Assembly: GCA_023375675.1 (NCBI GenBank)
Contig: JALQBC010000008.1
Coordinates: forward strand, 434,001-498,000
DNA: 64,000 nt
Reading direction: 5' to 3'
From: Cytospora piceicola
Taxonomy: Eukaryota; Ascomycota; Sordariomycetes; Diaporthales; Cytosporaceae
This document shows positions 45,056-57,089 of this stretch, piece by piece. The notes beneath the pieces were generated by a model, which worked only from the letters and a program-made list of their open reading frames with translations, was not told the origin of the DNA and did not search any database. The position numbers and the translations under genes are program-made. The number at the start of each line of letters is the position of its first letter. The stretch's first letter is position 1.

Positions 45056-45480
45056 TTTTGCCTGGAGTAGGTACAATTATGTTTGTAAGGGTCATGAATG
45101 AGATATGTTAACGGCAGTGAGTGGTAAGGCTGAGATGACTAACACGGTCAAAATCTGGGGCATCAATGGACGGTGCCCAGGAGGGTGGATCGAAGGGTAC
45201 GTACCTGTGCATCTGAACCGAACCCTGCTAGTTTCGGCAGCGTGCCGTTGCCTGCCGGCGCATTGTCTGCTTGTTGAACCCTTGAAGCGAAAGCTTACCC
45301 AGAATTTTTGCATCTTCCTTTCCAGCATCACATGCAAGTCTGACATATCTGAATTGATTTACACAAGTAACTACCCAGGATAATATCTACAACACCTCTG
45401 AGACACCCCATACACAGCACAACGCATATATACCGACACAAACCCACACCAAACACACACATACATACATACATATAAGA
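45056..45480. promoter_or_regulatory. shared divergent promoter, Uba4/Slx9
   Basis: 425 bp between the start codons of Uba4 (minus) and Slx9 (plus). The right end is rich in CA repeats (acacac, catacatacat) and forms the Slx9 leader. No TATA box; both are housekeeping genes. Confidence 0.5.
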
Positions 45481-46202
45481 ATGGTAATACCTTCCCGTCC
45501 CCCCTCCCCCCAAGATAATAACAATAAGCAACCACCCGCCCACCCATCTAACCCAAAACCCCTCCCCAGGCCCCCACAGCCCCCTCGAAGCGGAAGCCCC
45601 TCCGCCTCAAGGCCGCCGAGCGCCTCGCCAACCCCCTCGCCCCGCGCAAGGTCCACCGGCCCGAGGCCGCCGTCGGCGACGCCTTCATCGAGTCCAAGCG
45701 CGACCGGCAGCAGATCCGGCACTCGTCCTTCGTCTCCAAGATCACAAAGGGCACCCCCACCCCGTCCTCGCGCAAGAACCAGAAGCGCCGCGACAAGAAG
45801 AAGCTCCGCACCAACCTCGAGTCCCTCGCCGACGCCCTCCCCGAGCTCACCGCCGAGGAGCTCGCCGCCGGCGAGGCCGACGCCGCCGGCAAGATCCGCC
45901 ACAAGAGCCTGCGGAGCAAGCCCGGCGCGCTGAGGCGCAAGGAGAGGGTCGTCAAGGGCGAGATGGAGAGGTTCAGCGTCAGCCTGGCCCAGCTCAGCTC
46001 CGTCCAGGAGGCTCCCGTGGCGGCGGCTGCGGGCGACATGCTGATAGAGGATGGTGGCGCCCACGAGAATAAGGCGCCGGTGCAGAGTACTGCCAACCGG
46101 TTTGCTGCGTTGAGGGGGTTTATTGCTGCTACGATGGACCAGAACCCGGCGTTTGCAGCGCAACACAGGGCTATCGGTGGAAACGGTGTGAAGGGGTCAT
46201 GA
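45481..46202 (+). CDS. SLX9: ribosome biogenesis protein Slx9
   Basis: 211 residues. The first coding exon is only the ATG (45481-45483), followed at once by an 86-bp intron (45484-45569, donor GTAATA, CTAAC branch, CCCCAG acceptor). Exon 2 (45570-46202) starts APTAPSKRKPLRLKAAERL, the family's normal N-terminus. Conserved blocks follow: RKVHRPE, FVSKITKG, then KIRHKSLRSKPGALRRKERVV, GEMERFSVSLAQL and the C-terminal NRFAALRGFIAATMDQNPAF. Slx9 is a nucleolar factor bound to pre-40S particles and needed for ITS1 processing and small-subunit export. The protein is very basic with almost only GC-ending codons. The reading without this intron would have no in-frame ATG at the family N-terminus. 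Confidence 0.88.
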
Positions 46203-47114
46203 GGGTGAGGAAGTGCGTGAAGATGCGTTTTTAACGGAGCATTGGCTCGGCCAACGAGGTGGCATGTCTGCAAACCAGAGAAGGCCGTACATATTTGCAT
46301 GTTTGGCCCTTGGGAATTCGGCCAACGGCATATCCAATGCTGTACAGGCCAGAGGTCGCCTATGCAGAAATGGCCCTGAATAATATCGGGCCTGAAACAA
46401 CGGGCGAAGGCAAAAAGAAAGTCCCAAGTGGCACATCACATAGATACCCAGATACAAAGTCGCTGGGTCAGAGATAAGTTCAGTCAGAACATGTATTGTT
46501 CAGGTCATCGTATCCTGTGTTCCCGTGCCCTGTCTCGCAATGTCGACGCCTGACTATGCAGATGGGTATCCAGACTCTCTTCGATGCTGAAACTCAATAT
46601 GGCGTGAGCTCTTTCTTGTCCCTGCCCTTATTCGACCACAGAGCAGGAAAGCTGACAGTATTGCCATCTTTGCCCAAAAGGACAGGCACCAACAAGGATT
46701 CTCACTCCCCCCCTCACTCTACAACCAGCCGCTGCTCACGGCCTTCCCTGCTCTGCCGAAAAACACAAAAAACTCGCAAAACGCCTTTGCTTTGCCGTTC
46801 CTTTCCGTAACACCTTCTTTCCGGAAAACCCTTTGTCTTTTCTGTTTGGCATATCATCCGTCACAAACGCCGTCCGCCCTTGGAAAATTCCGCCTTGTTG
46901 TCAATCGCTCGCTCCTCGGGCGTCAATACGGACCAGACTGTTGTTGTCTGTATCTGTAATCATCCCTCAACCCTTCCGAGATGCGAATGCTCTCCGTATG
47001 CCGCCTTCGTGCTTCCTTCCCTTTGGAAGATGGGCTTTCCCTTCATGTTTGTGTATGCATCATCGCTGCGCCAGCTCTGGTAAATGGTGTCGCAGTCCGT
47101 CGAGAAACAAATCA
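46203..47114. other. intergenic between convergent genes
   Basis: 912 bp between Slx9 and the DEN1-like gene. One T/C-rich plus-strand frame (46496-46810) is without features. Nothing supported. Confidence 0.45.
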
Positions 47115-48604
47115 CTAGTCGATCCGCGGCGGCGCGCCCTCCTGCTTGGCGTTGTACGGGCTGGCGCTCCTCCTCCTCTCGCCCTCCTTGCGCAGGCTCT
47201 CGATGATCTTGATCATCTCCTTGCGCGCGCCGAGCGCGTCGATCATCTTGTTGCTCATGCTCATGGACACCTTCTCGCGGGCGTTGGCGTTGAGCAGCTT
47301 CTTGACGAGCAGGTGGCGCATGAGGATGCACACGAAGACGCCGCAGTCGTTGCCGTTGGCCTGCTGCGGGCAGTCCTGGATGCACTGGTACCGCAGCGGC
47401 ATGCCCATCAGCCGGCCCAGCCGGTCCGCCGCCCGCTGGCCCTCGCCGTTGTTGGCCCCGCCCAGCGAGTCGTAGTGGAACGCCACGCCGTCGATCTTGG
47501 ACACGAGCAGGAGCGACCAGTGGGACCCGTCGGGCTGCGTGCGCGACACGGCGTCGTTTATGGGCAGGAACACGTGTGTGACCTTGGTCATGTCGGGGAG
47601 GGCGGACCGGATGCCCTGGGGGTCGTTGTCGACGCGCATGAGAAGGTAGGTCATGGATGGTCGGAGGAGACAGATGCGGGCTTGAGGGTACTTGGGGAGG
47701 ATCTCGCGCTCCAGCCACCTGGAGAAAGAATGGTTGTGTTAGTATGAGAAGTTCGAAGTCGCGGTTGTGGTGGTGGGGGCAAGATCACGGACTCTTCCCA
47801 GAATGCGATGTTCTGCGGAGAAATGAAAGTGTCAGCTATGAAGACAACTATAGTAGTTATTGGGTTCTTGCACGAACGTTGTCTGTGAGCCAATCATTTC
47901 GCAGTGCCTTGATATCCTCGTAGGTAACTATCGTCGGTCAGCGGGATGCAGGTATATCGAGGTTGGGATGGATGGTCGCATACGGCAGACGTCGTGGTCT
48001 ATAAAAGAACCTTGCGTTAGCATATTGTCACATGTGGAGCGGAACCGGGAGAGGGGGTGGGGCTTGCTTTGGGGTACTTACAGGAAAGGTATGGTGCTGT
48101 TGGCGAAAGCTGCTTGCCGTTTTCATCAGTCAGTCTTGAGCTGGCCCTTGTAACTCTGGAGTGGAGGTTGTCGCGAGCAGAGAAGCGGCTAGAGGTTGAC
48201 GACGAGCGGGATGAGCTCCGTCGAGTGATGGGAGAGGCAGATCGGCCGGTGGTCACAGGGGAACGTCGACCGCCCCGGCGTTTCCGGGGCTTATCGTTCT
48301 TGAGGATCTTGTTGTTGGGTATTTGCTGGGGGCCAAGAACACTGCGCGCGATCTTCTCCCCCTCGCCCCTTCTGCTGCTGCTGCTGCTGCTGCTGCTACC
48401 GATGTTGCTGCTTCTTCTTGTGTCATCGCGGTGGTCGTGGCGGGCTGTAGCTCGGTTGCGGTTGCAGCCCAGACCAAGACCACTGCCAGTGCCGATCCGA
48501 GGATCGGAACTGTGGCTGGGTGAAACGGGGTTGAAGGGTGAAAGTGAAGCTGGACAGCTTACAGTTTCGCCGAAACGGCGAGCGACTCGATCTCTGAAAG
48601 GCAT
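47115..48604 (-). CDS. DEN1/SENP8-like C48 cysteine protease (Ulp1 fold)
   Basis: Five exons give 403 residues in one frame: 48604-48082, 47998-47984 (15 nt), 47927-47878, 47812-47793 (20 nt) and 47718-47115. The N-terminal 170 residues are Ser/Arg-rich and disordered. The protease domain reads across the small exons as SYHDVCLTYEDIKALRNDWL, then DNNIAFWEEWLEREIL. The catalytic set is complete: His269 in SHWSLLL, Asp286 in HYDSL, Gln322 in QANGNDCG, and Cys328. Domain size and the HYDSLGGAN loop are most like DEN1/NEDP1, which removes Nedd8 from cullins and other proteins; a SUMO protease is less likely. Two donors are non-standard (GTTCGT, GTCCGT), so transcript data would be valuable. The microexons are inferred from frame and conservation. 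Confidence 0.85.
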
Positions 48605-50678
48605 CTTGTGAAGATTTGTCTTCGGGTGGGTGAGATAGAAGTGGTACGGTAGGAGGGGGGAGGATCAGACGGTGGGGGTATGACTCCTAGGACGGAGCAG
48701 GGCTACCTCGGAGGAGAGTGAGGATGTAGAGGGGGGGTATGTGGGGGAAAAGGCAAAGGGTGTTGGAGGATCAATCGAATAGATAGTGATGAACAGTGGA
48801 GGTGACCGGCAAAGAATAGAATCCGGGGCCGAAGATGGAAGATATGGACTGGCGGTCGAACGAGGCCGGTTACTGCTGATGTACTGCTGCTGTACTTCTT
48901 CCTGTTGCGAGCGCGGTGAATGTGGAATGACCCTTTGGAAAGTGATGTTGAGGTTTGATTGTAACAGTTCCGGGATGTTTGAGGGCCCGAGGTATGTTAA
49001 GTCACAACGGCCGCGGTTGCAGAACCAGTACTTTAGTTAGCCTTGTCGGATGTGGCGGCGGTTAGACAGAACCTTTCTAAAGGCCGACTATTGGTGGGGT
49101 GGGTTTTTGTTTGTGGCCGTTGCAAGGCAAGCAGAATAAGGAGAATAATGGCAGAAGGTGAGAGACGGCACGCCAAATATTGAGAGTGAGCAAGTGAGTG
49201 AGGTAAAAGTAAGTCTTGGAAACAAGGGATGCAGTTGGATGTGAAGTTGATCTGATCCGATCTGATCGTCTTCTCTTGCTCAAAAAAGAATTGCGGGGAG
49301 CTTTGTTCTCCAAAATGCCAACAGGGAAAAGGGAATGGAAACTCAGTGACCGCGTTCCAGGGTCGAAGTCCGTCGGTCCTGGTCCAGGTCCAGGTTTTCC
49401 TGCCCACCAGCACTGCACTCTGGGGGCTTCGCGTGCTGTTCAGGCCTGTCAGGCTGTTAGGCTGTCAGGCTGGGCTGTACTGTGGGTCTATGCCGTATGC
49501 ACTGCCCATACGGAAAATTTGCTGCAACAATGGGTCTCTATAGCACGGTCTCTATGGCACTCTCTCAATTGTGCATACCTACTTGCTCTGATACTGTAGC
49601 AGGTATACACTACAATACTACAGTACCCCGGGTTGGACCAACGTATACTGTGTAATTCAGTGCTTTGGAGTGGTATACATTGCTAAATACCCAAAATTTG
49701 TCATTGTTGTTTGGCTATTGGGAAAAAAAACAGTAATCTAACACCAATCTCAGTACGTAGGTACCTAGGTAGTCTGAATGTGCATTCTGCCACTTCATTT
49801 GTAGATAACGTCCCGGGATGGAGCAATGACCTCGTCATCACCAGGTGACGTATACCACAGTATATGGTTGCTGTCCTGTTGGAACCTTTGCCGTCCCAAT
49901 GCATCGTCAGCGGGGGCCCCACCAGACACACCAACACAAACACAAACAGCATTCCTGCACCCTCGCGCCACACCCGAGCCTAGACCTCATGATCGTCATG
50001 TGGCTTGACCGTGTGGCTTGAATCCTGTTGAGACGACCAGACGACCAACCAGCCGTCTACGTGATAACCTCACTTACCGCCACCCTCCCTTCCATGCATT
50101 ACGCCATCGTGTGCTCCAAACCTTCATGATCCTTTTGTTCTCTTCCATTCTAGTCCCATTTCTGTGTACAGTTCTGGTCACTTACCATGCTGTCATGAAC
50201 GTCAGGCTGCCTTGGAGATCAGCTGGATTATGCCGACCTCCTGGGCCCAGGGACTTCTCACACTGCCAACACTGCTGCCGGAAGGACTGCCCGAATGTGG
50301 TGGCCGCGGGACGCAGCCCGCATTTCCGACCGCAAGTTGTATGCCAGCCAAACATGATCAAATTACATGATACAATCAGGGTCCTTTGGAAGCCTGGAAG
50401 CCAAGATTGCTTGATTTGTCCCGTGGTTGAAGCTAGCTACGATATCTGAGCCACGTTTCAACAGTATTCTCAAAATTAACGATTACACAGTCCCCTTCAT
50501 CCCCGTAAGACACGAGACTTCTCGCGGTAATCACGCAGCAAGAGCTCAGTGCATAGCATACCTGTGACAGACCAAAATAATATCATTATCAACCGACCTT
50601 GAGCAGCACAGCAAGATCCCAGAACCTGCCCCCGCCTCAGCCGGACAAGGAACTCCGTCAACACCACGCAACCATCCA
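48605..50678. other. 2.1-kb intergenic region
   Basis: Upstream of the DEN1-like gene. It contains a GTCAGGCT-type short repeat at about 49446-49475, a paired tctctat-gcac duplication at about 49530-49560, and a CCTAGGTA palindrome at about 49760-49770. Short frames lack features. Confidence 0.45.
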
Positions 50679-53600
50679 TCAGGAAGGCTTCTGCAGTGCC
50701 TTCTGAAGCTTCTTTAGGCGGTCAACGGCGGGGTCTCTTCCCGCTCCTGCCAGGATCTGGCCCAGGTCCACTGACTTCAGATCGCTTGATGTTGCCATTG
50801 TTCGGCGACGGGCCTCGGTGCAGACCTTGATGTAGTGGACTCGGTGCTGCTCATACTGCTCTACGAGCTGCTTCCTCTTCTCGGCATAGTCGGCAGACGT
50901 CTTGTTGAGGATTCGCTTGCCCTCCCGTTCAAAATCTTCGACCACATCAGTAATTGCAGCCTCCTTTGTCTTCAAACTCCGCGAAATGACCTGCGTATTC
51001 GTAAGTTAGATGTAACCAAGATATGACAACAATATCGGGCGGTGTGAAAAGGCTTACATTGACGCTTTTGTGCATGATCTCCGCGATCCCCCCATCGTAT
51101 GGCTCTGTCGCCTTATTCCATGCTCGGCCTCGGTCGTCCGAATCGGCGACCTCTTCCCCGTCTTGCGCGGACTTCATGCTATGGTCGTGATTGGAAGACA
51201 TGGGAATGCTCGCATTCGCCTCAGGGGCGGAGATTGCTGCGAGCACTCTCTTCGCGACGCTGTTGGGTTGCTGCAGCGCTCTACCTCGTTTTCGGTGGTT
51301 GGTGGGCGAACTGTAGTCGACATCCTGATCCCGGTTTGGTTGCATGGCTTCAAATCTAGTGGCGCTGTGATCTCTGGGATTGTTGCTCATGCAATTTTGA
51401 ACGAAGGCCGTCCTCCTGACAGGCTTGCCTTGCGTCCCTGTGTGAAATATATCATCACTGCTTCCACCAGGTCGAATTCGGGAGTCGTCGGGGCCTCTCA
51501 CAACGTCTTCATATTGAGAATTGGATGCAGAATCAACTGCCTCAAACCTCGGCTTCTTAGCTACCTTCCCAAGTTCCATCGGAGGAAATATTGTGTTGGG
51601 CAGCCCTTGGGTTGAGGTAGTAGAAGCCGACTGCAGGCAGCGCTCCAACCCAGATACTCGGTTGTCCACGCTTGTTGTTTCGTGATCAGACTTATCCTCT
51701 GGAAACCGCCGCTTCAGAGAATTTCGCTCTGCTGCGGATTGGTCGTGGCGAACAGCTGCTGCGGGAATATTTATGAAGGAACTGCACTCTTCCTGCGGCA
51801 CCGCAGCGATATTTTGTTCGTGCTCCAATGGCTTCTGGTAGTTGCTGCTTTCCGAAAGAATAATTCCGCTGATAGGTTCAGAGGGGAGCTCCAGGGCTTC
51901 CAGAACATTCCCATCATCAATGTAGTCGATTATGCCCTCGTCAGAAGTAGCCGCACCATGCCCCTCAGACACTGTATCGTCAACCGGATCGTCTGCCAGC
52001 CTCTTATCAGCACGATTCTGATACTCGTAGAATCGTTTTGGGGCTCTGTCCTCCGCAGCCTCGGTGACCGGCACAAGACTGCGAACGTCATTGGCACCTT
52101 GGTGCTGAGCAGAATGGCGCTGAGTATTGATTCGTGATACCTCAGATGCGCCCAAAGATGTGGAGTATCTCGTAGATTCTGTTTTGTTGGCTCGCGGCTT
52201 CGGCTGTTCAAGTACAGAAGTTGCTGATTCGGGACTCGTGGCTGCGGGCGCTTCATCTTCAGCGCTGGCCAGGGCATATTGATCTGATGAAACCGGTACT
52301 CTCGCACTCTTGTCCGGAGTTCCAGTAGATTTTGAAACATCTCGGCCAAATGCAACAATGGTGATTTCCTGAGAACAGTCCCGCACGGTATTGTCCGCCT
52401 GACGGGCATTGACTGCCTTGTCTAGCCCTCCAGTCTTTGTCTGTCGGAACTTTGTAGGTAGCGGGTTGGGCCTGGCTGTACTGTGTTCGGACTGGCCATC
52501 ACTTCCCGAAGCATAAGAAACCTCGGTTGGGCATAATACGCTTGCCTCTGTCGCCTGGGTCGGTGTAGAAGCCGCAGGAGCAGTTTGATCGAGTTGCTCA
52601 AGGCGCCTGGCCTTCGTCTCTTCGACGAGGATCTTCTCAACTTTCGTGGGTTTCGATGCCATCTTCGAAGGTGCCTTAGGCTTCAATTTGGTTGACGAGT
52701 CACCGTCGGGCTTCTTCTCTTTGTCATGCCGCTCTGAGTTTATGAATTTTGGCTTCGAGGCATCTGGATCGGTGCCAGCATTCTTGACTACTCCATTCTT
52801 TTCTGTCGCCCTTGTCTTCGGGTGGGTGGATTCCTCCTTTGCGGGGTTGAGGTTGCCGGCTGGCATGAAGTCATCGTCCTCCACATTGTCGTCTTCCTCA
52901 AATTCGTCGCTCATATTGGAACTTATTGAGATGAGGTCTTGAGTATCAGCGAGGTGTGTGTTGACTGGGGACTTCAGAGGCTTGAATTTTGCCTGGCGGG
53001 GGATGGAAGGGCGAATCGGACCTCGCTCCTCCTGCAGGTCTGAACCCATCATGGCGTCCTCCTGGTAACTTCCGACCTGAGATGAAGGCTCTAATCCTCG
53101 CTCAACTGGTGCGGGCCTTCGTGTCTTGGACCCAGTCGTGGTGGGCTTTTTCTGATGCTGCGCAACCCGTTTTGCAGCTTGCTTCCTAGGCTGTTTGGAG
53201 GTCTCTTTCAAGGTTCGTTTCTTGGTGGCCGTCTTACGCTCGGTTGTAGCAGCCACGGGTGAGTTGCCTGTCGATGGGGGCAATGCTGATAACGAGAACG
53301 CATTGGTTTGTTTACCATTGTTATCTGTCTCGTCGACCTCCAGCTTGAGATCTGGCAGCTTCACCTTGAGTCTGCCTTGGGAAAGCCGGCTTTGGTCTGT
53401 TCCACCCGCATTGAGCTTCGACGAACCTCGCACTGTTGAACTCGTCTTCTGTTTCTGATCGTCCGGATTGAGGGATGTGACAGGGGATGCAGGATTTGGC
53501 ATTCCTCGTCCCACTGCTTCGTCATAGCCACCCGATTTGAGATTCACCTCAGATTCAGGGGCTGCTACTGAAGCTGGTCTGGAGTCGCCAATGTTGAAGG

Positions 53601-54054
53601 GCGTCATGGGTGTAGCACGGTCATTGCATACTTCACCCAACTCAGGTTCAGGGTTTGATACTGAGCTTGGTCTGGATTGTCCACCGTTCAGATCCATCAT
53701 GGCCTCTTCATAGGGCTGTGTCTCGGGGTCAGGGACCGGTTTTGAGGGACTGGCGTTGGGGTTCTTGGGGAACTTGACGGAGTCCATAGGGCGATATGAG
53801 ATTTCACGGCGAGGAAGTGTGATGAGAGGCTTGTGATCGTCAGCATGATAATGTTCGTCATCACTGGTGGTGATGTTGTCATCCTCTTCAATGAACGATG
53901 GTTTGGCTTTCTGAGGAACCCTACGGCGTGCTACTCGAGATTTGTTTCTCTGAGAAGGCCCAATCACAGGTGTTGCAGCCCCATCCGAATTAGGTGTGTT
54001 ATCGGGCCGTACAGCTACGGAAGAGGTACCCTTGTGAGGGTCTGGAGAGTCCAT
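50679..54054 (-). CDS. large disordered nuclear-type protein with C-terminal coiled coil
   Basis: 1102 residues from exon 1 (54054-51058, 999 codons) and exon 2 (50990-50679). The intron has donor GTAAGC and acceptor ACGCAG and joins KSVN to VISRSLKTKEAA. The start at 54054 (MDSPDPHKGTSS) is the first ATG in frame. Over 900 residues are low-complexity, rich in Ser, Asp, Glu, Pro and Lys, with basic clusters such as RNKSRVARRRVPQKAK near residue 36 and TKKRTLKETSKQPRKQAAKR that look like nuclear signals, and acidic patches (DEFEEDDNVEDDDF). The C-terminal ~95 residues (about 1000-1095, DVVEDFEREGKRILNKTSAD onward) are predicted helical with heptads. A coiled-coil tail on a disordered nuclear protein suggests a chromosome- or complex-scaffolding role, but no family is recognised. 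Confidence 0.8.
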
Positions 54055-54775
54055 GTCTGGTCTTTTGGTTGGTGTCGACTTGAAAGGAATGGTTCTCGGT
54101 GCGGTGATTATAAATATCGTCTCTAGCACCAAGTAACACGGCTTGGAGATCACAAGCTGCAAGGTGACGCAGTATGAACTTAGTGCCCTGTCGTCAGGAC
54201 ATGGGAGAAGGAGAGAGGGTTAAAAGGAGATTGAGTGCTGTAACATGGGGAGATTTGTTCTTGGAGGGACCGAGTTTGATCTGTTACGTAGCTGTGGAGG
54301 TGCGGAGGTGGTGATTGATCGTGGTCCCAGGGGTCCAAAGTTCGAAGGTTTGTTGGGCGTTGGGTGGTAGAAGGTAGAAGATGTGTGTGCCCAGGTAGGT
54401 ATTACAAGTGGGAAGGTGCCAAGCTGGCATGTCTGCTTGGGCTGCCTAAATGCCCAAGTAGATGAAAATGCGTCGAGTACTCTGGAGTTGGTAGTAGTCG
54501 GCGGGAGCCCCTTCCCGATTTGGACACCCAATAATGCTCAACAGCCCTGATCCTGTGACTGAGCGCCTGAGCACGTGAGAACGCGAGCAAGCAACTAGGA
54601 AAGGACGACTCCAATGGACGTCCTGCCCTGCCCAGGTGGTGACCAGTGCTGAGTGCACAGTTTCTTGGAGTTGGATTGACTGCAGCTTTCAAACAGGATG
54701 ACGATGCTCCCTCAATACCTTGTTATTAGGTGTTGGCGCAAATTAATATACAATCACATCAGAACTTCCGTCAGT
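54055..54775. promoter_or_regulatory. upstream region of the large disordered-protein gene
   Basis: 721 bp from the ATG at 54054 back to the end of the lactonase gene. Balanced composition; an in-frame open stretch without ATG extends to 54162. No TATA box was certain. Confidence 0.35.
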
Positions 54776-55865
54776 CTAGATGCCCAACAATGCACCCTTG
54801 GTGGAAGTATCCAGCTGCGCCCTCCACAGCCTGTGTTCGTTGAGAATGAAAATTTCGCCCTCTTTTCCAAAACAGAAGTTCGCTGCGCCTCCTTCCACCA
54901 AGATCTTGCCCAGAAGCACTCCTCCAGGAGACCAGATATTGACGCCATCACCACAGCCGCTGTACACATTGCCATCCACGTCGCACTTGATGCCGTCAGG
55001 GAGCCCATTGTCCGCCATGGCAAACAGTCTTCGGTTCACGAGGAACGGTTGGCTCGAGTAATACGCCACGTCGAACGCGTAACTGTAAGTTATCGTCAGT
55101 CAAGTCGCTCCTCGCCTCTCAAGTCTTTTAGTTGGCTCACATCGTGGAGGCCCGCGTCAAGTCCGTCGACCCATCCCCATGCATCAGATCTGTATCCGTG
55201 ATATACACGATCTGTTCGTCCGGACTGAAGCAAATCCCATTCGGCCTCCCAAATCCATCCGCGACCGCCCTGATACTCCCCCTCTTACCAACCCCACCCT
55301 GCGGGTCAAATCGATACACCTGACACGGCAGCTGCGGCTTTGGTCGAAACCCCTGCTCGTACCCATAAATCGGATCCGTGAACCAGATCGAGCCGTCGCT
55401 GTGCACCACCACATCGTTGACGCTGTTAAACATCCGTCCGTGGAACGAACTGATCAGGCTGCGTGTCCGATAGGGAGGGCGCGGTTCCATATAAACCAAT
55501 CCCCCGGCATGGGTGGAGGTATCGAGGCCGCCTTGAGCGCAGAAGAGTACCCCGTCTTGGTAGTTGACGCCGCCGTTCCCCATTGGTATGCCATCCGGGT
55601 GTATTTCCTCCACCTTGGCCGCTGTAATCCCATTGTATCTCTCAAGCGTGACTTTAGAGATTTGGATCTTACTCTCGCCGGTAGCGGGGTCCGTATACCC
55701 ATTACTTGTGATAAAGAGTGTGTCGTCTGCGGCGAGGAAGACTCCTGCTTCGTGGGCGAAGGGGTAGTCTTTGTTCTCATGGAGGAGCTCCAAGTTTGGG
55801 GACGGTCCGAAGACGGTCTTTGCTGGTTCCTCGTAGATAAAGAAGGGGGACAAGGTGTCAGACAT
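54776..55865 (-). CDS. SMP-30/gluconolactonase-like lactonohydrolase
   Basis: 343 residues from exons 55865-55141 and 55082-54776; the intron has donor GTGAGC and acceptor TTACAG and joins RASTI to YAFDVAYY. It is a six-bladed beta-propeller of the SMP-30/gluconolactonase/LRE family, which opens sugar or aromatic lactones using one divalent metal. Metal-site motifs visible: Glu in FAHEAGVFLA (first blade), Asn in NSVNDVVVHSDGSIWFTDP, the second Asn in FGRPNGICFSPDE, and Asp in GLPDGIKCDVDGNVYSG. All are intact, so activity is likely. There is no signal peptide at the chosen ATG; the frame is open further upstream without ATG, so a secreted form with an extra exon cannot be excluded. The substrate is unknown. 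Confidence 0.9.
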
Positions 55866-56438
55866 ATATGCGGTGCGAGTCAATACTGTAATCGACGAAA
55901 GAGGGAATGAAGACGTCGGGGGGCCTCGGTGACAGCTTTGATTCTCGAACTCGAACTTCTCAGCCTTTGTTATAGTCAATGAAATCGTGTAGGAGCAAGG
56001 GCTTTGATACTGATCAGCGCCACTGGATTGTTGTACGGTGAGGGGTACCGGTATCTAACAGTCGCAAGCACGGCATGATCCGGAGTGGAGTCCGTGATGA
56101 CGGCATCGGCGCCGCTGCGGCCCGGACCACTCCACAACCCGTCACGGAGTTGATAGCGTACGGACCGATGGTCGGGTACAGCTGGCGAGTCTGACGTTCA
56201 TCTGTTTCCAAGCCCATGGCTATGGCGAGGCCAGGTTCTATACTTACACAACAACACTTTCAGGAGTTGTCGATACAAGGATTCCCAACCTTTTCCATGT
56301 AAAGATAGAGGTGTCACCCGGCCTCATCAGGTTTGTAATTTTTACAGTGACCGAATTGTATTCAGTGTAAATCTTATATTTATGAATGCTAAAGGTACTC
56401 TTCCATTAAGGCAATAAAGAAAAACGTCCGTAGGCTGT
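55866..56438. other. intergenic
   Basis: 573 bp between the lactonase start and the end of the cysteine-rich gene. No motif was recognised. Confidence 0.4.
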
Positions 56439-57089
56439 TCAACAAGTAGCAGCGGCACCTTCCACCAAGCACTGGTCCCAAGCTCCATAAATCCCGGAGC
56501 AGTAGAGTACGAAGTGATTGTTGCTGTCATATCCTACGCCGATGTACTCGGCTGCGTGATGTTAGTTTCCAGTCAATATTATCTTCACTGCAAACTTACC
56601 AATGTCAAATTTATTGACGTGATCAGCCCCGGCCTTGTTCTTGCAGCTACATTGCGCCGTCGTAGTCGCACATCCAGCTCCAGTCCCGCAAACATGCGTT
56701 CCGAAGTCGCAGTGGCAACTTCTGAGGGCGCCGCCGCTACATCAGTGTTAGCAAAACGATTCATGCCTACTGTAGTTAGAATTGGGGGATGGTATATCTG
56801 GCTGGACTTACTGGGCCCTTGCAGAAATGACACCATCGTCGTTGGCCAGGCATTCGTTGATGTCGATGGTGGATTCGCTGAGCTTGGCGCCCAAGTTGTG
56901 CACACCTGAGGTTGAGCATGAGGCCATCAATTTGAGGGAGGCTCCATTCTGGTCATAGGGGAGCAGATTTGTGCAGTACTTGTCGAATCTGGTGGTTACG
57001 CTCGAAAAGGTGCCCCTTTCAGTCAAGGGTGTGGCCAATGAGTTGATGGCGAGGGCAACGCCTGTGAGGAAGAGAATGAAAGTATGCAT
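56439..57089 (-). CDS. cysteine-rich small secreted protein with CVNH-like features
   Basis: 175 residues from three phase-consistent exons: 57089-56812, 56736-56600 and 56551-56439, with GTAAGT donors twice. A signal peptide (MHTFILFLTGVALAINSLA) is followed by SLKLMASCSTSG and ESTIDINECLANDDG, which resemble half of a cyanovirin-N homology (CVNH) repeat. Exon 2 carries a dense cysteine segment (SCHCDFGTHVCGTGAGC, then CSCK). The end, VNKFDIAEYIGVG, could be the second CVNH half. CVNH proteins bind mannose-rich glycans, so a secreted lectin or effector-like role is possible. About ten cysteines in a mature protein of roughly 156 residues indicate several disulfides. The fold assignment is tentative; secretion is well supported. 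Confidence 0.65.
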
